DNA from: Verrucomicrobiaceae bacterium
Lineage (GTDB): Bacteria > Verrucomicrobiota > Verrucomicrobiia > Verrucomicrobiales > Verrucomicrobiaceae
Direction of reading: 5' to 3'
Assembly: GCA_947458455.1 (NCBI GenBank)
Contig: CANGYJ010000014.1
Location: forward strand, 1-64,000
Length of the DNA stretch: 64,000 nt
Both the position numbers and the translations under genes were made by a program. The notes below the pieces were generated by a model. The model saw only the letters and a list, made by a program, of their open reading frames with translations. It made no database searches and was not told where the DNA came from. Of this stretch, positions 44,622 through 53,861 are shown one piece after another. Position 1 is the stretch's first letter, and every line of letters begins with the position of its first letter.

Positions 44622-45376
44622 AGCACTTCATCCTCGCCTTCTTCTTCACACTCATCAGCGCTGCTTCCGCCTCGAACATCGTCATCATGGTCGTCGAGGA
44701 CCCGAACAACTACGAAGCGCCGCGCACCATGCGTGACTTCGCCGAAAAGCAGCTCCGTCCGCTCGGTCACCACGTCACGATCATCGATGGCGACAAGCCG
44801 CAGCCTCATCACTTCGCTGGACTCGTCGAAGCGCTGAAGGATGCCGATCTGCTCGTGCTCTTCTCACGCCGCCGTTTTCCGCCAAAGGATCAAATGGCCG
44901 CCATCCGCTCCCATCTCGATGCAGGGAAGCCACTTCTCGGCATCCGCACCGCGAACCACGCCTTCATCCCGAAACCCAAAGAAGTCGTCGATCCCAGTCT
45001 CGTGCCTTGGCCGGAGTTCACCGACGAAGTCCTCGGCGCACCGAACACCGGCTACGAGACCAAAGGCCTGCCCTACACCGTCCGCATCGCTCCAGGTGCT
45101 GAAAATAGCCCGCTACTCGCCGGTGTGAACCCCGCCAACATCCTCGGTGCCCAATCCCTCTACAAAGTTCTCCCGCTCGACGCTGATGTCACCCCGCTGC
45201 TCATCGGCACCGCCAAGACCGAAACCAGTTCGCCGATGCCCATCGCATGGACCCGCACTTACGGTTCAAAGAAGGCCCGCATCTTCTACACCAGCCTCGG
45301 AGCACCCGAGGACCTGCAAATCGCCGATGTGCGCACGTTGCTCGTGAACGCGGTGAACTGGACGCTGGGAAGGTAG
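44618..45376 (+). CDS. ThuA-like domain protein, exported
   Basis: This 252-residue protein starts at ATG 44618 (MKHFILAFFFTLISAASA signal peptide), overlapping the preceding stop by four bases. The ThuA/glutamine-amidotransferase-like fold is seen in NIVIMVVEDPNNYEAPRTM, LLVLFSRRRFP, LLGIRTANHAF and the C-terminal YGSKKARIFYTSLGAPED. ThuA domains occur with trehalose or disaccharide utilisation genes and are common in this phylum as exported proteins of uncertain activity. Confidence 0.9.
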   Translation: MKHFILAFFFTLISAASASNIVIMVVEDPNNYEAPRTMRDFAEKQLRPLGHHVTIIDGDKPQPHHFAGLVEALKDADLLVLFSRRRFPPKDQMAAIRSHLDAGKPLLGIRTANHAFIPKPKEVVDPSLVPWPEFTDEVLGAPNTGYETKGLPYTVRIAPGAENSPLLAGVNPANILGAQSLYKVLPLDADVTPLLIGTAKTETSSPMPIAWTRTYGSKKARIFYTSLGAPEDLQIADVRTLLVNAVNWTLGR

Positions 45377-45398
45377 AATTGCCGGTGTTACAATGAGT

Positions 45399-45434
45399 TT
45401 TTGCAAATTAGAAATGTGATTCTAATTTGCAAAA
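45399..45434. promoter_or_regulatory. Perfect 15-bp inverted repeat directly before the ATPase start
   Basis: The arms ttttgcaaattagaa (45399-45413) and ttctaatttgcaaaa (45420-45434) flank a six-base spacer. The repeat ends one base before the ATG at 45436, where a ribosome binding site would normally sit. It is AT-rich in a GC-rich region. It could be an operator for the ATPase gene, an mRNA hairpin that hides the start, or the footprint of gene mobility. Confidence 0.75.
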
Positions 45435-45435
45435 C

Positions 45436-46602
45436 ATGCTCCCGCGCCTTCTCAAAGCCCAGATCGATCAGCGACTACGTGACTTTCCTGCCGTCGCGAT
45501 TGTCGGGCTGCGTCAGGCTGGCAAAACGACGCTCGCCAAAACCTTTTCACCCCTCTATTTCGACCTCGAACAGGAGAAGGACCGTGTGCGGATGGATTTG
45601 CGTTGGGAGAGCCTGATGTCAGGAGATCAGCTCATCATTCTCGACGAGGCGCAGGCCTGGCCGGAAGTCTTTTCGCGACTGCGCGGAGCCATCGATCAGG
45701 AGCGTGCTCGAAGGGGCCGTTTCCTCCTGCTCGGCTCGGTTTCACCAGCGCTGATGCGGGAGGTGAGCGAGTCGCTCGCTGGCCGCATCGCCGTCGTCGA
45801 TTTATCACCTTTGATCTCGCCTGAGCTTCCCGCGACTTCGCAGGACGCGCTCTGGCATTTCGGTGGCTTTCCTGATGGCGGCGTGCTCCAGACGCAGGTT
45901 ACCTCCTTCCCGGTCTGGCAGGATTATTATCTCAAACAAATGGCTCAGCGTGATCTGCCACATTGGGGTTTGACCGCGAAACCTGCGGAGACTGAGCGGC
46001 TGCTGAAGCTCACGGCAGCTTTGAACGGCTGCTCTTTGAACTACTCCCAGCTCGGTCAGGCGCTGGGTATCTCCTACCACACCGTGCAGAGCTACCTCGA
46101 CTACCTGGAGGGTGCCTTTTTGATCCGGCGCTTGCAGCCTTTCTTCGCCAACAACTTCCCCAAACGGCTGACCAAGGCACCCAAGCTCTACTGGCGTGAC
46201 AGCGGTCTCCTGCATGCACTCATGGGCTGCGCAGCGGACAGCGATCTCACCGTCCAGCCATGGATCGGGGCGAGCTGGGCGTCCTGGGTGATCGAGCAAA
46301 TCATCTCCACCCGGCAAGCAACAGGCGAAAAATTTCAGGCTTGGTATTTCCGCACCAATGACGGCCTGGAATGCGATCTGGTCATGGAGTCTGGTCAGGA
46401 GCGTGAAATCATCGAGATCAAGCTCGCCTCTGGGCCTGACTCCGCCAACTTTCGCAAGCTCGAAAAGATCGCGCATCTCGTCGGCGCCACACGCCAGGTC
46501 ATGCTGACGCGTGTCCGCGACGAGGACACGGTGATGACCGGTAACCGCTGGTCGGCGAACATCTCGACCTATCTGGCGCATTTTGCTGCCAGGGTCCCGT
46601 GA
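45436..46602 (+). CDS. AAA ATPase of the DUF4143 type
   Basis: This 388-residue protein has the opening MLPRLLKAQIDQRL, a Walker A G-L-R-Q-A-G-K-T-T (24-32), Walker B-like QLIILDEAQAWPE and a sensor-type LLLGSVSPALM. The C-terminal region has the DUF4143 winged-helix and nuclease-like part (FPVWQDYYLKQMAQRDLPHWG, WYFRTNDGLECDLVME, EIIEIKLASG). The ELV/EIK elements resemble a PD-(D/E)XK core. Such genes are patchily distributed and often accessory. It interrupts a run of catabolic genes. Confidence 0.88.
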   Translation: MLPRLLKAQIDQRLRDFPAVAIVGLRQAGKTTLAKTFSPLYFDLEQEKDRVRMDLRWESLMSGDQLIILDEAQAWPEVFSRLRGAIDQERARRGRFLLLGSVSPALMREVSESLAGRIAVVDLSPLISPELPATSQDALWHFGGFPDGGVLQTQVTSFPVWQDYYLKQMAQRDLPHWGLTAKPAETERLLKLTAALNGCSLNYSQLGQALGISYHTVQSYLDYLEGAFLIRRLQPFFANNFPKRLTKAPKLYWRDSGLLHALMGCAADSDLTVQPWIGASWASWVIEQIISTRQATGEKFQAWYFRTNDGLECDLVMESGQEREIIEIKLASGPDSANFRKLEKIAHLVGATRQVMLTRVRDEDTVMTGNRWSANISTYLAHFAARVP

Positions 46603-46640
46603 GCCGAGAACTCGCCGCGCCAACGAGCGTTTGTTCCTCC

Positions 46641-48089
46641 ATGCGCTTGTTCCTGATTCTGCTTCTTTCCTCACTCCCACTGCACGCCGAAATCCTCGCC
46701 GGCATCGCCAAAGTGGACATCACCGATCGCACGGTCCCGGTGAACGATCCGTGTTTTGCCAAGGCGCTCGTGTTGAAGAGCGGCGAAACCACCGCCGTGC
46801 TCGTCACCGTGGATGCGGTGGCGATTGGTGGTATCGGTCGCATCGGAAATGGCTTCCTCGCGAATGTGCGCCAGGAACTCGGCAATCTCGCTGACGAGGT
46901 CATCATCAAAGCCAGCCACTGCCACGGCATCGTGCGCACCGATTTGCAGCAACTCGTCGTGCAGTCGGTGAAGGACGCGGCGAAAAATCTCGTACCGGTT
47001 AAGGTGAGCGCGGTGAACGGCAGCGAGAGCCGCATCAGCGAGAACCGCCGCATGTTCCTCAAAGACGGCACGCAGACGGACATGCGCCGCGCTTACTCGA
47101 TGCCGCGCGATGAAGAGGTGGTGAGCACCGGGCCGATTGATCCGCAGATCGGCTTGCTGAGGCTGGATCGAGCCGACGGCACGCCCTTCGCGGTCGTGTA
47201 TCAGTTCGCCTGCCATCCGATCATGAACCCGCCGAGCAAGGGCAACTCGGCCGATTACCCCGGCTTTGCCTCGAAAGTGATCGAAGAGGCCACCGGCGCG
47301 ATGGCGTTCTTCGTCCAAGGTTGCGGCGGCGACATCAATCCGGTGCATTACAAAGAAGTCAGCCGTCCCGCCGATGCCGAACCGCTCGGCACCATGCTTG
47401 GCGCGAGCGTTTTGGCCGCCATCCGTCGATTTGAGCCGCAAAACGATGCCACGCTGAAAATCAGCCGCGAAGTGCTCCAACTGCCCCGCGCGGCTGATTT
47501 CGAAAAACGCATCGCCAACATCGAAACGGAGCAAAAGACGCTCGTGGCGGCTTTGAAGCCCACGAACATCAATTTCAAGACCTTCCTGCCGTTGCTCATG
47601 CAGCACAAGCTTTGGCCCAAAACGCCCTCGCACTATGCGCAGGGCTACCTCGACAACGCCAAGCCGCTCCAGCAGCTCGACGCCGACAACCGAGCGCTCG
47701 TCGAAGCCTACCTCGGCAATCTCGCCATCATGGAAAAACTCACGCGGCTGAATGCAAACCTAGCCTTGCTGAAAAAGCATCTCGCTGAGACCCAAGCCGC
47801 CAACAGCCCCACGCTCGACGCCGAGGTCTGCGGCCTTCGTGTGGGCGCTTTCAAGCTCGTGACCTTCCCTGGTGAAGTCACCGTGCAAGTGGGCCTGAAC
47901 ATCAAAAAAGCCGCGCAGGATGCCAACGCCCACGTCTCCGGCTACACCAACGGCTACATCTGGTACACTGCCACCGAGCAGCAGCGCCGTAACACCGGCT
48001 ACGCGCAGGAAGACTGCGATGTAATCGTGGCTCCGGAGTGGCAGAAGCTCTTCGAAGCAAAGGCGCTGGAAGTGCTGCGCGGTTTGTGA
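46641..48089 (+). CDS. Exported ceramidase-like protein (second copy)
   Basis: This 482-residue protein starts at ATG 46641 (MRLFLILLLSSLPLHA signal); the longer frame opens at a GTG overlapping the ATPase stop. It shows GIAKVDITDR and the metal-ligand motif KASHCHGIV (His93, His95), then QFACHPIMNPPSKG and QGCGGDINPVHY. It is a distant paralogue of the ceramidase-like gene 5 kb upstream, with the HTH site changed to HCH. Substrate is unknown. Confidence 0.85.
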   Translation: MRLFLILLLSSLPLHAEILAGIAKVDITDRTVPVNDPCFAKALVLKSGETTAVLVTVDAVAIGGIGRIGNGFLANVRQELGNLADEVIIKASHCHGIVRTDLQQLVVQSVKDAAKNLVPVKVSAVNGSESRISENRRMFLKDGTQTDMRRAYSMPRDEEVVSTGPIDPQIGLLRLDRADGTPFAVVYQFACHPIMNPPSKGNSADYPGFASKVIEEATGAMAFFVQGCGGDINPVHYKEVSRPADAEPLGTMLGASVLAAIRRFEPQNDATLKISREVLQLPRAADFEKRIANIETEQKTLVAALKPTNINFKTFLPLLMQHKLWPKTPSHYAQGYLDNAKPLQQLDADNRALVEAYLGNLAIMEKLTRLNANLALLKKHLAETQAANSPTLDAEVCGLRVGAFKLVTFPGEVTVQVGLNIKKAAQDANAHVSGYTNGYIWYTATEQQRRNTGYAQEDCDVIVAPEWQKLFEAKALEVLRGL

Positions 48090-48125
48090 GCCAGAAAACG
48101 GCAAATAGATCGTTTGTTGGCGCTC

Positions 48126-49364
48126 ATGAAGTTTTCGCTGTTTCTCCTTCTTTCTACCGCACTCTCCGCCGAACAGGTCGGCCCGTGGCATCTCGACGCA
48201 CTGAAAAACACCGTGCCTGCGATGAAGTGGGTGAGGCAGGATCAGCCGGTTCACTCGCTCACCTATGCGGGGGGGAAGTATCGAGGCCACGAGACTGAGG
48301 TGTTCGCGTTTTATGCGTCGCCGAGCACGCTGGGTCTGGCAAAGCCGGGGGCGAAGTTCCCCGGCGTGGTCTGCATTCATGGCGGTGGTGGCACGGCCTT
48401 CGCGGAATGGGTGCATCTGTGGGCCAAGCGCGGCTATGCGGCCATCGCGATGGATTTGAATGGATCACGGCCGCCAGAGCCGACGTACGGCCCGGATGGC
48501 ATGCCCAAGAGCAACGCGCATGACCAGAAGACGCGGATACGGCTCCCCAACGGTGGTCCGCCGCATGGTCACGCGGAGAAGTTCGACTGCGTGAACACGC
48601 CCGATACGAGCGACGACTGGCCCTTTCATGCCGCCGCGAGTGTGATGCGTGCGCACAGCCTGCTGCGGAGTTTCCCCGAAGTGGACGCGGAGCATACGGC
48701 GCTCACCGGGATCAGTTGGGGCGGCTACACGACCTGCCTCGTGGCCTCGTTGGATGATCGCTTCAAGGCGGCGGTGCCCGTTTACGGCTGTGGTTTCCTC
48801 CATGAGGGCGAAAGCGTGCAGAAGCCCAGCATCGACAAGCTCGACCCCGTGCATCGGGCGCTGTGGGTGAAGGAATACGATCCCGGCAGCCTCCTCCCGC
48901 GCTGTCGTGTGCCGATCTTTTTCGTGAACGGCACGAACGACGTCCACTATGTGCTCGATAGCTACATGAAGAGCTACGCCGTGGTGCCGGGTGAGAAGCA
49001 GATGCGCATTCAGGTGAAGATGCCGCATGGTCATCCGCCTGGCTGGGCACCGCAGGAGATCGGCCTCTTTATCGATTCGAAATGCCGTGGAGGTTCGGCA
49101 CTGCCCGTTCCTAGTAAACCTGTGATTCAAGGTGATCATGCAACCGTCACCTGTGAGTCAGTTACCGCTTTGAAGTCGGCGAATCTCCATTTTACGACGG
49201 ATACCGCTCTGCGATCCAAGCGCGAGTGGAAGACGGTGCCCGCGACGATCTCGGGCAAAACGATCACGGCTACAAAACCTCCTGCGGAGGCGAATTCGTG
49301 GTTCTTCACGATCTTCGACGAACGCGATGCGATGGTGAGCACGGAAGTCGTGCTGACTCCTTGA
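48126..49364 (+). CDS. Exported prolyl-oligopeptidase/acetyl-xylan-esterase-like hydrolase
   Basis: This 412-residue protein starts at ATG 48126 with the signal peptide MKFSLFLLLSTALSA. It has the oxyanion motif CIHGGGGTAF, the nucleophile elbow ALTGISWGGY (Ser197) and later FFVNGTNDVHYV and KMPHGHPPG for the acid and His. The last 90 residues form a separate beta domain. It follows the ceramidase-like gene by 36 bp and probably shares its transcript. Ester of a polysaccharide or a small molecule is the likely substrate. Confidence 0.85.
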   Translation: MKFSLFLLLSTALSAEQVGPWHLDALKNTVPAMKWVRQDQPVHSLTYAGGKYRGHETEVFAFYASPSTLGLAKPGAKFPGVVCIHGGGGTAFAEWVHLWAKRGYAAIAMDLNGSRPPEPTYGPDGMPKSNAHDQKTRIRLPNGGPPHGHAEKFDCVNTPDTSDDWPFHAAASVMRAHSLLRSFPEVDAEHTALTGISWGGYTTCLVASLDDRFKAAVPVYGCGFLHEGESVQKPSIDKLDPVHRALWVKEYDPGSLLPRCRVPIFFVNGTNDVHYVLDSYMKSYAVVPGEKQMRIQVKMPHGHPPGWAPQEIGLFIDSKCRGGSALPVPSKPVIQGDHATVTCESVTALKSANLHFTTDTALRSKREWKTVPATISGKTITATKPPAEANSWFFTIFDERDAMVSTEVVLTP

Positions 49365-49367
49365 TCA

Positions 49368-50153
49368 CTATTTCTCGAGCGACATCAGCTCTATCTTCCG
49401 AAACCACACCGGTTGCCCTTCGGCTTGAAGGGCGATGTGGCCGTAGCTGAGCCTGAGATTGCCGCCGAGTTCGATTTGGTCGGTGGCGGGAGCGTTGTTG
49501 TTGGTGGGGTCGAGCTGTGGGCGCTGGTAGCGGAGGACTTCGACGCCGTTGATGCGGTGAATGAGTTCTTCATTGCCTCGCACCTCGACTTCGGCTTTCA
49601 CCCATTCCTCAGCGGGAAAGTTCGGGGCGCTGGATTTGACGATGTGCTTGGTGACGAGTTGCCCGCCCATTTCCACATGCGTGCCGGGCGTGCAGAGATT
49701 GCCGGTGGAGCGCGGGCCTTTGCCTTCATCGGCGAGGAATTGCATCTCCAGGCTGGCGGGGAAGCCCTGATCGAAGCGCATGCTCTGCGGCGGCTGCGCA
49801 TGCAGCATGATGCCGCTGTTGAGGTTCACGTAGTGCGGGGCATCAGCCATCATCTTGCCGGTGAAGCGATACTCCAGCCGCAGGATGTAGTGTGAGTAGG
49901 CGAGATTTGAGTAGAGATGCCCAAAGTGCTCATCGAACTTCTCATAGCCATCGTAGCTGACTTTGAGGATGCCATCTTCGACACGGAAAGTGTTCGCGAA
50001 GTTCTCACCCAGCGGTCGCTTGGAGATTTTGATCGTCCAGCCGCTCAGGTCTTTGCCATTGAAGAGCGGCACCCATTTCGATTCCTGGGCAGTGAGAGTG
50101 GAGGTGAAGAGAGCGAGAAGGGCGACGAGTCGAAAAGCGGACATGCGGGCCAT
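49368..50153 (-). CDS. DUF1080 (3-keto-disaccharide hydrolase-type) exported protein
   Basis: This 261-residue protein starts at ATG 50153 (signal peptide with core FRLVALLALFTSTLTA). Domain hallmarks are WVPLFNGKDLSGW near the start, FRVEDGILKV, YVNLNSGIMLHA and a C-terminal GHIALQAEGQPVWFRKIE. The family has a concanavalin-like fold; some members cleave 3-keto-glucosides. It is convergent with the esterase gene, only 3 bp apart, and follows the cytochrome c gene on its own strand. Confidence 0.92.
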   Translation of the reverse strand: MARMSAFRLVALLALFTSTLTAQESKWVPLFNGKDLSGWTIKISKRPLGENFANTFRVEDGILKVSYDGYEKFDEHFGHLYSNLAYSHYILRLEYRFTGKMMADAPHYVNLNSGIMLHAQPPQSMRFDQGFPASLEMQFLADEGKGPRSTGNLCTPGTHVEMGGQLVTKHIVKSSAPNFPAEEWVKAEVEVRGNEELIHRINGVEVLRYQRPQLDPTNNNAPATDQIELGGNLRLSYGHIALQAEGQPVWFRKIELMSLEK

Positions 50154-50191
50154 CTTGACTGACTTGAGACCTTTTCCAAGGTTGAAGGTCA

Positions 50192-50977
50192 CTATGGAGA
50201 AGCGGCTGCCTTGGGGCTTGTCAGCTCACGCGGTGGTGCATTGCCGAGGGTGGGCACATCCGGCAGCTTCAGGGTGAAGAGGTAGGCGATGATGTCCCAG
50301 CGCTGCTCGGGCGTGAGTGTGGCATCAAAGCTGACCATCGGCCTGCCGTTGAGGCCGGTGGTGAGCACGCGGTAGATGTCCTGGGGGCGGTCACCACAGC
50401 GGAGGTGCGGCTGGCGGAGATCGGAAGGGCGTGCGGGCTGCTCCCAAATGTCCTTCAAAGCGGGAACGGCAGGGCCGTGGCAGGCGAGGCAGTTCGTTTG
50501 GAAGAGTGCCTTGCCTGTGGCGGCATGCGCGGCCTTTGACGCGGCTTCTTTGAACCACTCTGGCTCTGCGGGAAAGGTCATTGGCACGGCGTAGTTCTCC
50601 GCTTTGCGCCAGCGGCGGGAGAAGGACTTCACATACTCGATGACGTTGGTCACGTCTTCCTCGGTGAGCTGGGAGAACATGCCCATGGCGGTGCCGGTGA
50701 GGCCGTGTTTGATGGTGTGGCGCAGATCATCCTCGGTGGGCAGGCTGCCGAAGGGGGTGGTGCGGAATTTAAACATGCCCTCGCGAAAAGAACGCGGCCT
50801 TGGATGGAGGGTGGGCGCCATCTCGCCCTTGCCATCGCCACGCGTTCCGTGGCAGACGAGGCAGTTCCGCTCGAAAAGGTATTTGCCCTCCATGTAGCGA
50901 TTAAAAGCGAGCGTCAGCGGCTCTGTGGCGAGGGCGCAGCAGGCAGTGAGGAGCAGGATGACGGAGGAAAGATGCAT
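50192..50977 (-). CDS. Exported dihaem cytochrome c
   Basis: This 261-residue protein starts at ATG 50977 (MHLSSVILLLTACCALA signal). It has two haem motifs, C39-L-V-C-H43 and C163-L-A-C-H167, with Met candidates in GTAMGMFSQ and NGRPMVSF as axial ligands. Two class I cytochrome domains in tandem suggest electron transfer in the periplasm, plausibly for an oxidase or for a dehydrogenase such as the large CxxCH protein. About 39 bp separate it from the DUF1080 gene downstream. Confidence 0.9.
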   Translation of the reverse strand: MHLSSVILLLTACCALATEPLTLAFNRYMEGKYLFERNCLVCHGTRGDGKGEMAPTLHPRPRSFREGMFKFRTTPFGSLPTEDDLRHTIKHGLTGTAMGMFSQLTEEDVTNVIEYVKSFSRRWRKAENYAVPMTFPAEPEWFKEAASKAAHAATGKALFQTNCLACHGPAVPALKDIWEQPARPSDLRQPHLRCGDRPQDIYRVLTTGLNGRPMVSFDATLTPEQRWDIIAYLFTLKLPDVPTLGNAPPRELTSPKAAASP

Positions 50978-51079
50978 GCGGGTGGCAACTTTGACCTTGG
51001 ATAACGCTCCGTCGCCCGCAGGGAGTTCGCGGATGTGGCGATCCATGAGGCGAGAATTGCGCCGCGCAGGCCGCGAGGC

Positions 51080-51922
51080 CTATTCGTCCATCAATCGCAC
51101 TGCCAGGCGGCGCATGAACTGCCGCTCGGAGAAGCGGTCCGCCCGAGTGAAGGCCTCGTCGAGGTTTCGCAGGATGCGCAGCAGGATGGCGCTGGAGCTG
51201 GCAGGCTCGCGGACGAGCTCCTCCATGGCGGGATTGGAGGTGGGATGATGCTTGGCCACATCCTCGGCATCCATGAATTTGCCGCGATTGAAGCAATCGA
51301 CGAGCCACTCCTTTCCCTCCACCTGCACGCGGGCGAGGAAGTGGCCGGGGAAGTTGCACCCGCCGATGTCGAGGCCGAAGCGCTGGCCCACAAAGCGGTA
51401 GATGCAGCATAGGCTGAGCGGATTGCCCAGGCCGGTCTCGATGACCCAGAAGAGATTGCTGTTGAGCGGGGAATAATAGTCCTTCGTGTTGCCACGGAAG
51501 CGGGTGATGCCACCACGCTGGGCGAAGAGCCACTCCGCCAGCTCGTGGGCGTTCATGCGACCGCTTTCTTCAAAGGCCACGCGGGCCAGCATATCGAGCT
51601 GGAGGCCGAGATCACCCGGCTGCGTCTTCCAGCCATCGAGAAAGGCGGAGATCTGGCTCAGGCCCTCCTCGAGCTGGGCGGTGGAGCCTTCCAGCCAGCG
51701 CCAGCGCATCCATATCTCTTCCATCTCGGTGCGGCGGGCAGGCTCCAAAAGCTCGGCCACGGCCTGCTCCTCTTCGGGCGTGAGCGGCTGATCGAGCAGC
51801 TCCAAAAACTGCGGAAGCTCCCGCCGCATGCCGGTGAGCTCGCGCCGCAACGCCTCACGGACCACCTCGGATTCATCATCGAGTAATTTGCGGAGGTGGT
51901 TGAGCTGAAGAACGCCGGGCAT
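51080..51922 (-). CDS. SirB1/transglutaminase-like family protein
   Basis: About 280 residues from ATG 51922; alternatives are ATG 51949 and TTG 51973, which only add a short hydrophobic stretch. The core reads RRGLDML-like helices, then NTKDYYSPLNSNLFWVIETG, GNPLSLCCIYRFVG and GCNFPGHFLARV. The GNPLSLCCIY and PGHFLAR motifs place the Cys and His of the Transglut_core2 (SirB1) family. Cytoplasmic; role in many bacteria is unknown, sometimes linked to peptide-chain release factor methylation loci. Confidence 0.85.
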   Translation of the reverse strand: MPGVLQLNHLRKLLDDESEVVREALRRELTGMRRELPQFLELLDQPLTPEEEQAVAELLEPARRTEMEEIWMRWRWLEGSTAQLEEGLSQISAFLDGWKTQPGDLGLQLDMLARVAFEESGRMNAHELAEWLFAQRGGITRFRGNTKDYYSPLNSNLFWVIETGLGNPLSLCCIYRFVGQRFGLDIGGCNFPGHFLARVQVEGKEWLVDCFNRGKFMDAEDVAKHHPTSNPAMEELVREPASSSAILLRILRNLDEAFTRADRFSERQFMRRLAVRLMDE

Positions 51923-52014
51923 GCTGAGCGTGATAACATTTCCCGCCATTCCCGCCAGCAAAACCTCTGGCAACCGCCTTTCCTACCTCTACTCTCGCCG
52001 CCTCATATCACGGC

Positions 52015-53166
52015 ATGACGTTTCGGGAACGATGGCATCGCATAATCAAAGAGCGCGCAGCGCTCGTGGCGGTGCATGGCCCGGAGTGGAGGCTCACCTT
52101 TGAAGAGCTGGACACTCAGGCGCGGGCACTGAAGCCGCAGGAGGATGTCTTCATCGCTCAGGGGGACACGCCGACTATTTTAAAAGCCACGCTGGCTGGG
52201 CTGCTTCAAGGTGTGCCGGTGCAGTGGGTGGAAAAAGATCGCTCACGGCGTGTGCCGCTGACGCCGCTGCCGGATGGCACGGCCTTCATCAAGCAAACGG
52301 TGGGTGGCTCCGGGGTGCGGCGCTGCCAGTTTTTCACCTTTGAGCAGATCGCGGCGGATGTGGACCGGCTGCACGAGGCCTTCGATCTCGCGAATCGCGG
52401 CGCGGCGTTGGCGGCGATCTCCTGCGCGCATTCGTATGGCCTCACGATGACCGTCATGCAGACACTCCTCCATGGCGTGCCGCTTTGCTGGGCACCTCAG
52501 CCCTTTGCGCAGCCGCTGATGGAGGCGATGCGGTCGCATGAGCGAGTCTTTCTGCCCGGTGTGCCGACCATGTGGAAGGCCTGGCTGATGGGGCAGGTGA
52601 GCTTTGCGAATGTCTCGCTCGCCATCTCCGCCGGCTCACCGCTCACGGCGGAGCTTGCTGCGATGGCTCGTGAGAAGCGTGGCCTGGAGCTGCGAAACCT
52701 CTACGGCACGAGCGAGTGCGGGGCGATCTCGTGCGATGGCGAGCTGCTGCCCGGCATTGAGGCGCAAAACGGGCTGGAAGGTCGTTTGATCATCGAAAGC
52801 AGTTCGGTGGGCCTCGGCTACGATGAGACCTTGAAGGGCGAGATTTTTGGCAACGGCCGCTTTTTGACCAGTGATTCCGTTTCGCTCGAAAATGGCCATT
52901 TGAGCTTCGAGCGAAGCCTCGGACGCGGCATCAATGTGGCGGGCCGAAAACTCAGCCCGGATGAAATCGCGGCCAAAATCCGCAAGGCAGGTGATCTGGC
53001 CTCGGTGGAGGTCTTTGGAGCGCCCAGTCGCGATCCCGAGCGCTGCCAGGACATCGTCGCCCGCGTGCCGCTACCTCAGGCGGAAATCACCGTGGCCTTC
53101 AAAACAAAATTGTGCGCCGTGCTTGCACCCTGGGAGGTTCCGCGCAGGTGGATCGGCGACGCATGA
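52015..53166 (+). CDS. Acyl-AMP ligase-like protein (short form)
   Basis: This 383-residue protein belongs to the AMP-binding enzyme family but is shorter than usual (500-600). The ATP-loop region is altered (TVGGSGVRR in place of T-S-G-S-T-G-x-P-K). The A5 motif is kept as LYGTSECG, and the LLIIESSSVGLGY and GRKLSPDEI segments follow. Similar short ligases occur in aryl-polyene clusters. It is coupled to the following methyltransferase by ATGA (53163-53166). It may activate an aryl or acyl carboxylate; activity is uncertain because the loop is degenerate. Confidence 0.75.
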   Translation: MTFRERWHRIIKERAALVAVHGPEWRLTFEELDTQARALKPQEDVFIAQGDTPTILKATLAGLLQGVPVQWVEKDRSRRVPLTPLPDGTAFIKQTVGGSGVRRCQFFTFEQIAADVDRLHEAFDLANRGAALAAISCAHSYGLTMTVMQTLLHGVPLCWAPQPFAQPLMEAMRSHERVFLPGVPTMWKAWLMGQVSFANVSLAISAGSPLTAELAAMAREKRGLELRNLYGTSECGAISCDGELLPGIEAQNGLEGRLIIESSSVGLGYDETLKGEIFGNGRFLTSDSVSLENGHLSFERSLGRGINVAGRKLSPDEIAAKIRKAGDLASVEVFGAPSRDPERCQDIVARVPLPQAEITVAFKTKLCAVLAPWEVPRRWIGDA

Positions 53167-53831
53167 AGCTCGAATGCCCGCCCGAAGAAGTGAAACGCAT
53201 CGCCGCGCTCTGCACGACGCGGTGGCATCGCGACTACACGCGGATCAAGCTGCGCTCCGATCCCGTCTATGCGGCCGCCTTGCGTGAGATCATCGGCACG
53301 CATCTTCCGGTGCTCGATATTGGCTGTGGCATCGGCCTGCTGGCGATGTACCTCCGCGGTGCGGGTTACCACGCTCCGGTGACCGGTTTCGACTACGACG
53401 CCGAAAAGATCAAAGCCGCCCGTCTCATGGCTGAGCGCAGCGGTTTCATTGATTTGAGCTATGCCGCAGGTGATGCACGGCGTGACATGCCCGATTTCAG
53501 CGGTCATGTGATCATTCTCGACATCCTGCAATTCTTCACGCCCGCCGAACAAGATGCGCTGCTGGCTCTCGCGGCCTCCCGCGTGGCTGCTGGCGGTAAA
53601 TTGATCATCCGCAGCGGCCTTCGCGAGGCCACTTGGCGGCATCGCGTGACCATTCTCGGGGATTGGATCGCCAAGGTCACCTTCTGGATGAAAGCCGCGC
53701 CCGTGTGTTATCCGACTCGTGAGCAGTTTGAACGCGTTTTGACCCAGCAGGGCCTCCAAGTTCTTCTTGAACCGATGTGGGGCGGCACGCCGTTCAATAA
53801 CTACCTCATCGTGGCCGAAAGGCGGGCTTGA
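53163..53831 (+). CDS. SAM-dependent class I methyltransferase
   Basis: This 222-residue protein starts at ATG 53163, overlapping the ligase stop by four bases. SAM motif I is VLDIGCGIGLLAMYL (about 50-64), followed by the acidic residue in VTGFDYD. The N-terminal RIKLRSDPVY stretch resembles methyltransferases from aryl-polyene and xanthomonadin-type clusters. The likely reaction is O-methylation of an aryl ring; this is inference from context. No other start fits as well. Confidence 0.82.
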   Translation: MKLECPPEEVKRIAALCTTRWHRDYTRIKLRSDPVYAAALREIIGTHLPVLDIGCGIGLLAMYLRGAGYHAPVTGFDYDAEKIKAARLMAERSGFIDLSYAAGDARRDMPDFSGHVIILDILQFFTPAEQDALLALAASRVAAGGKLIIRSGLREATWRHRVTILGDWIAKVTFWMKAAPVCYPTREQFERVLTQQGLQVLLEPMWGGTPFNNYLIVAERRA

Positions 53832-53861
53832 GCGGATTCGAGGGCGTGGTAGCATTCCGCC

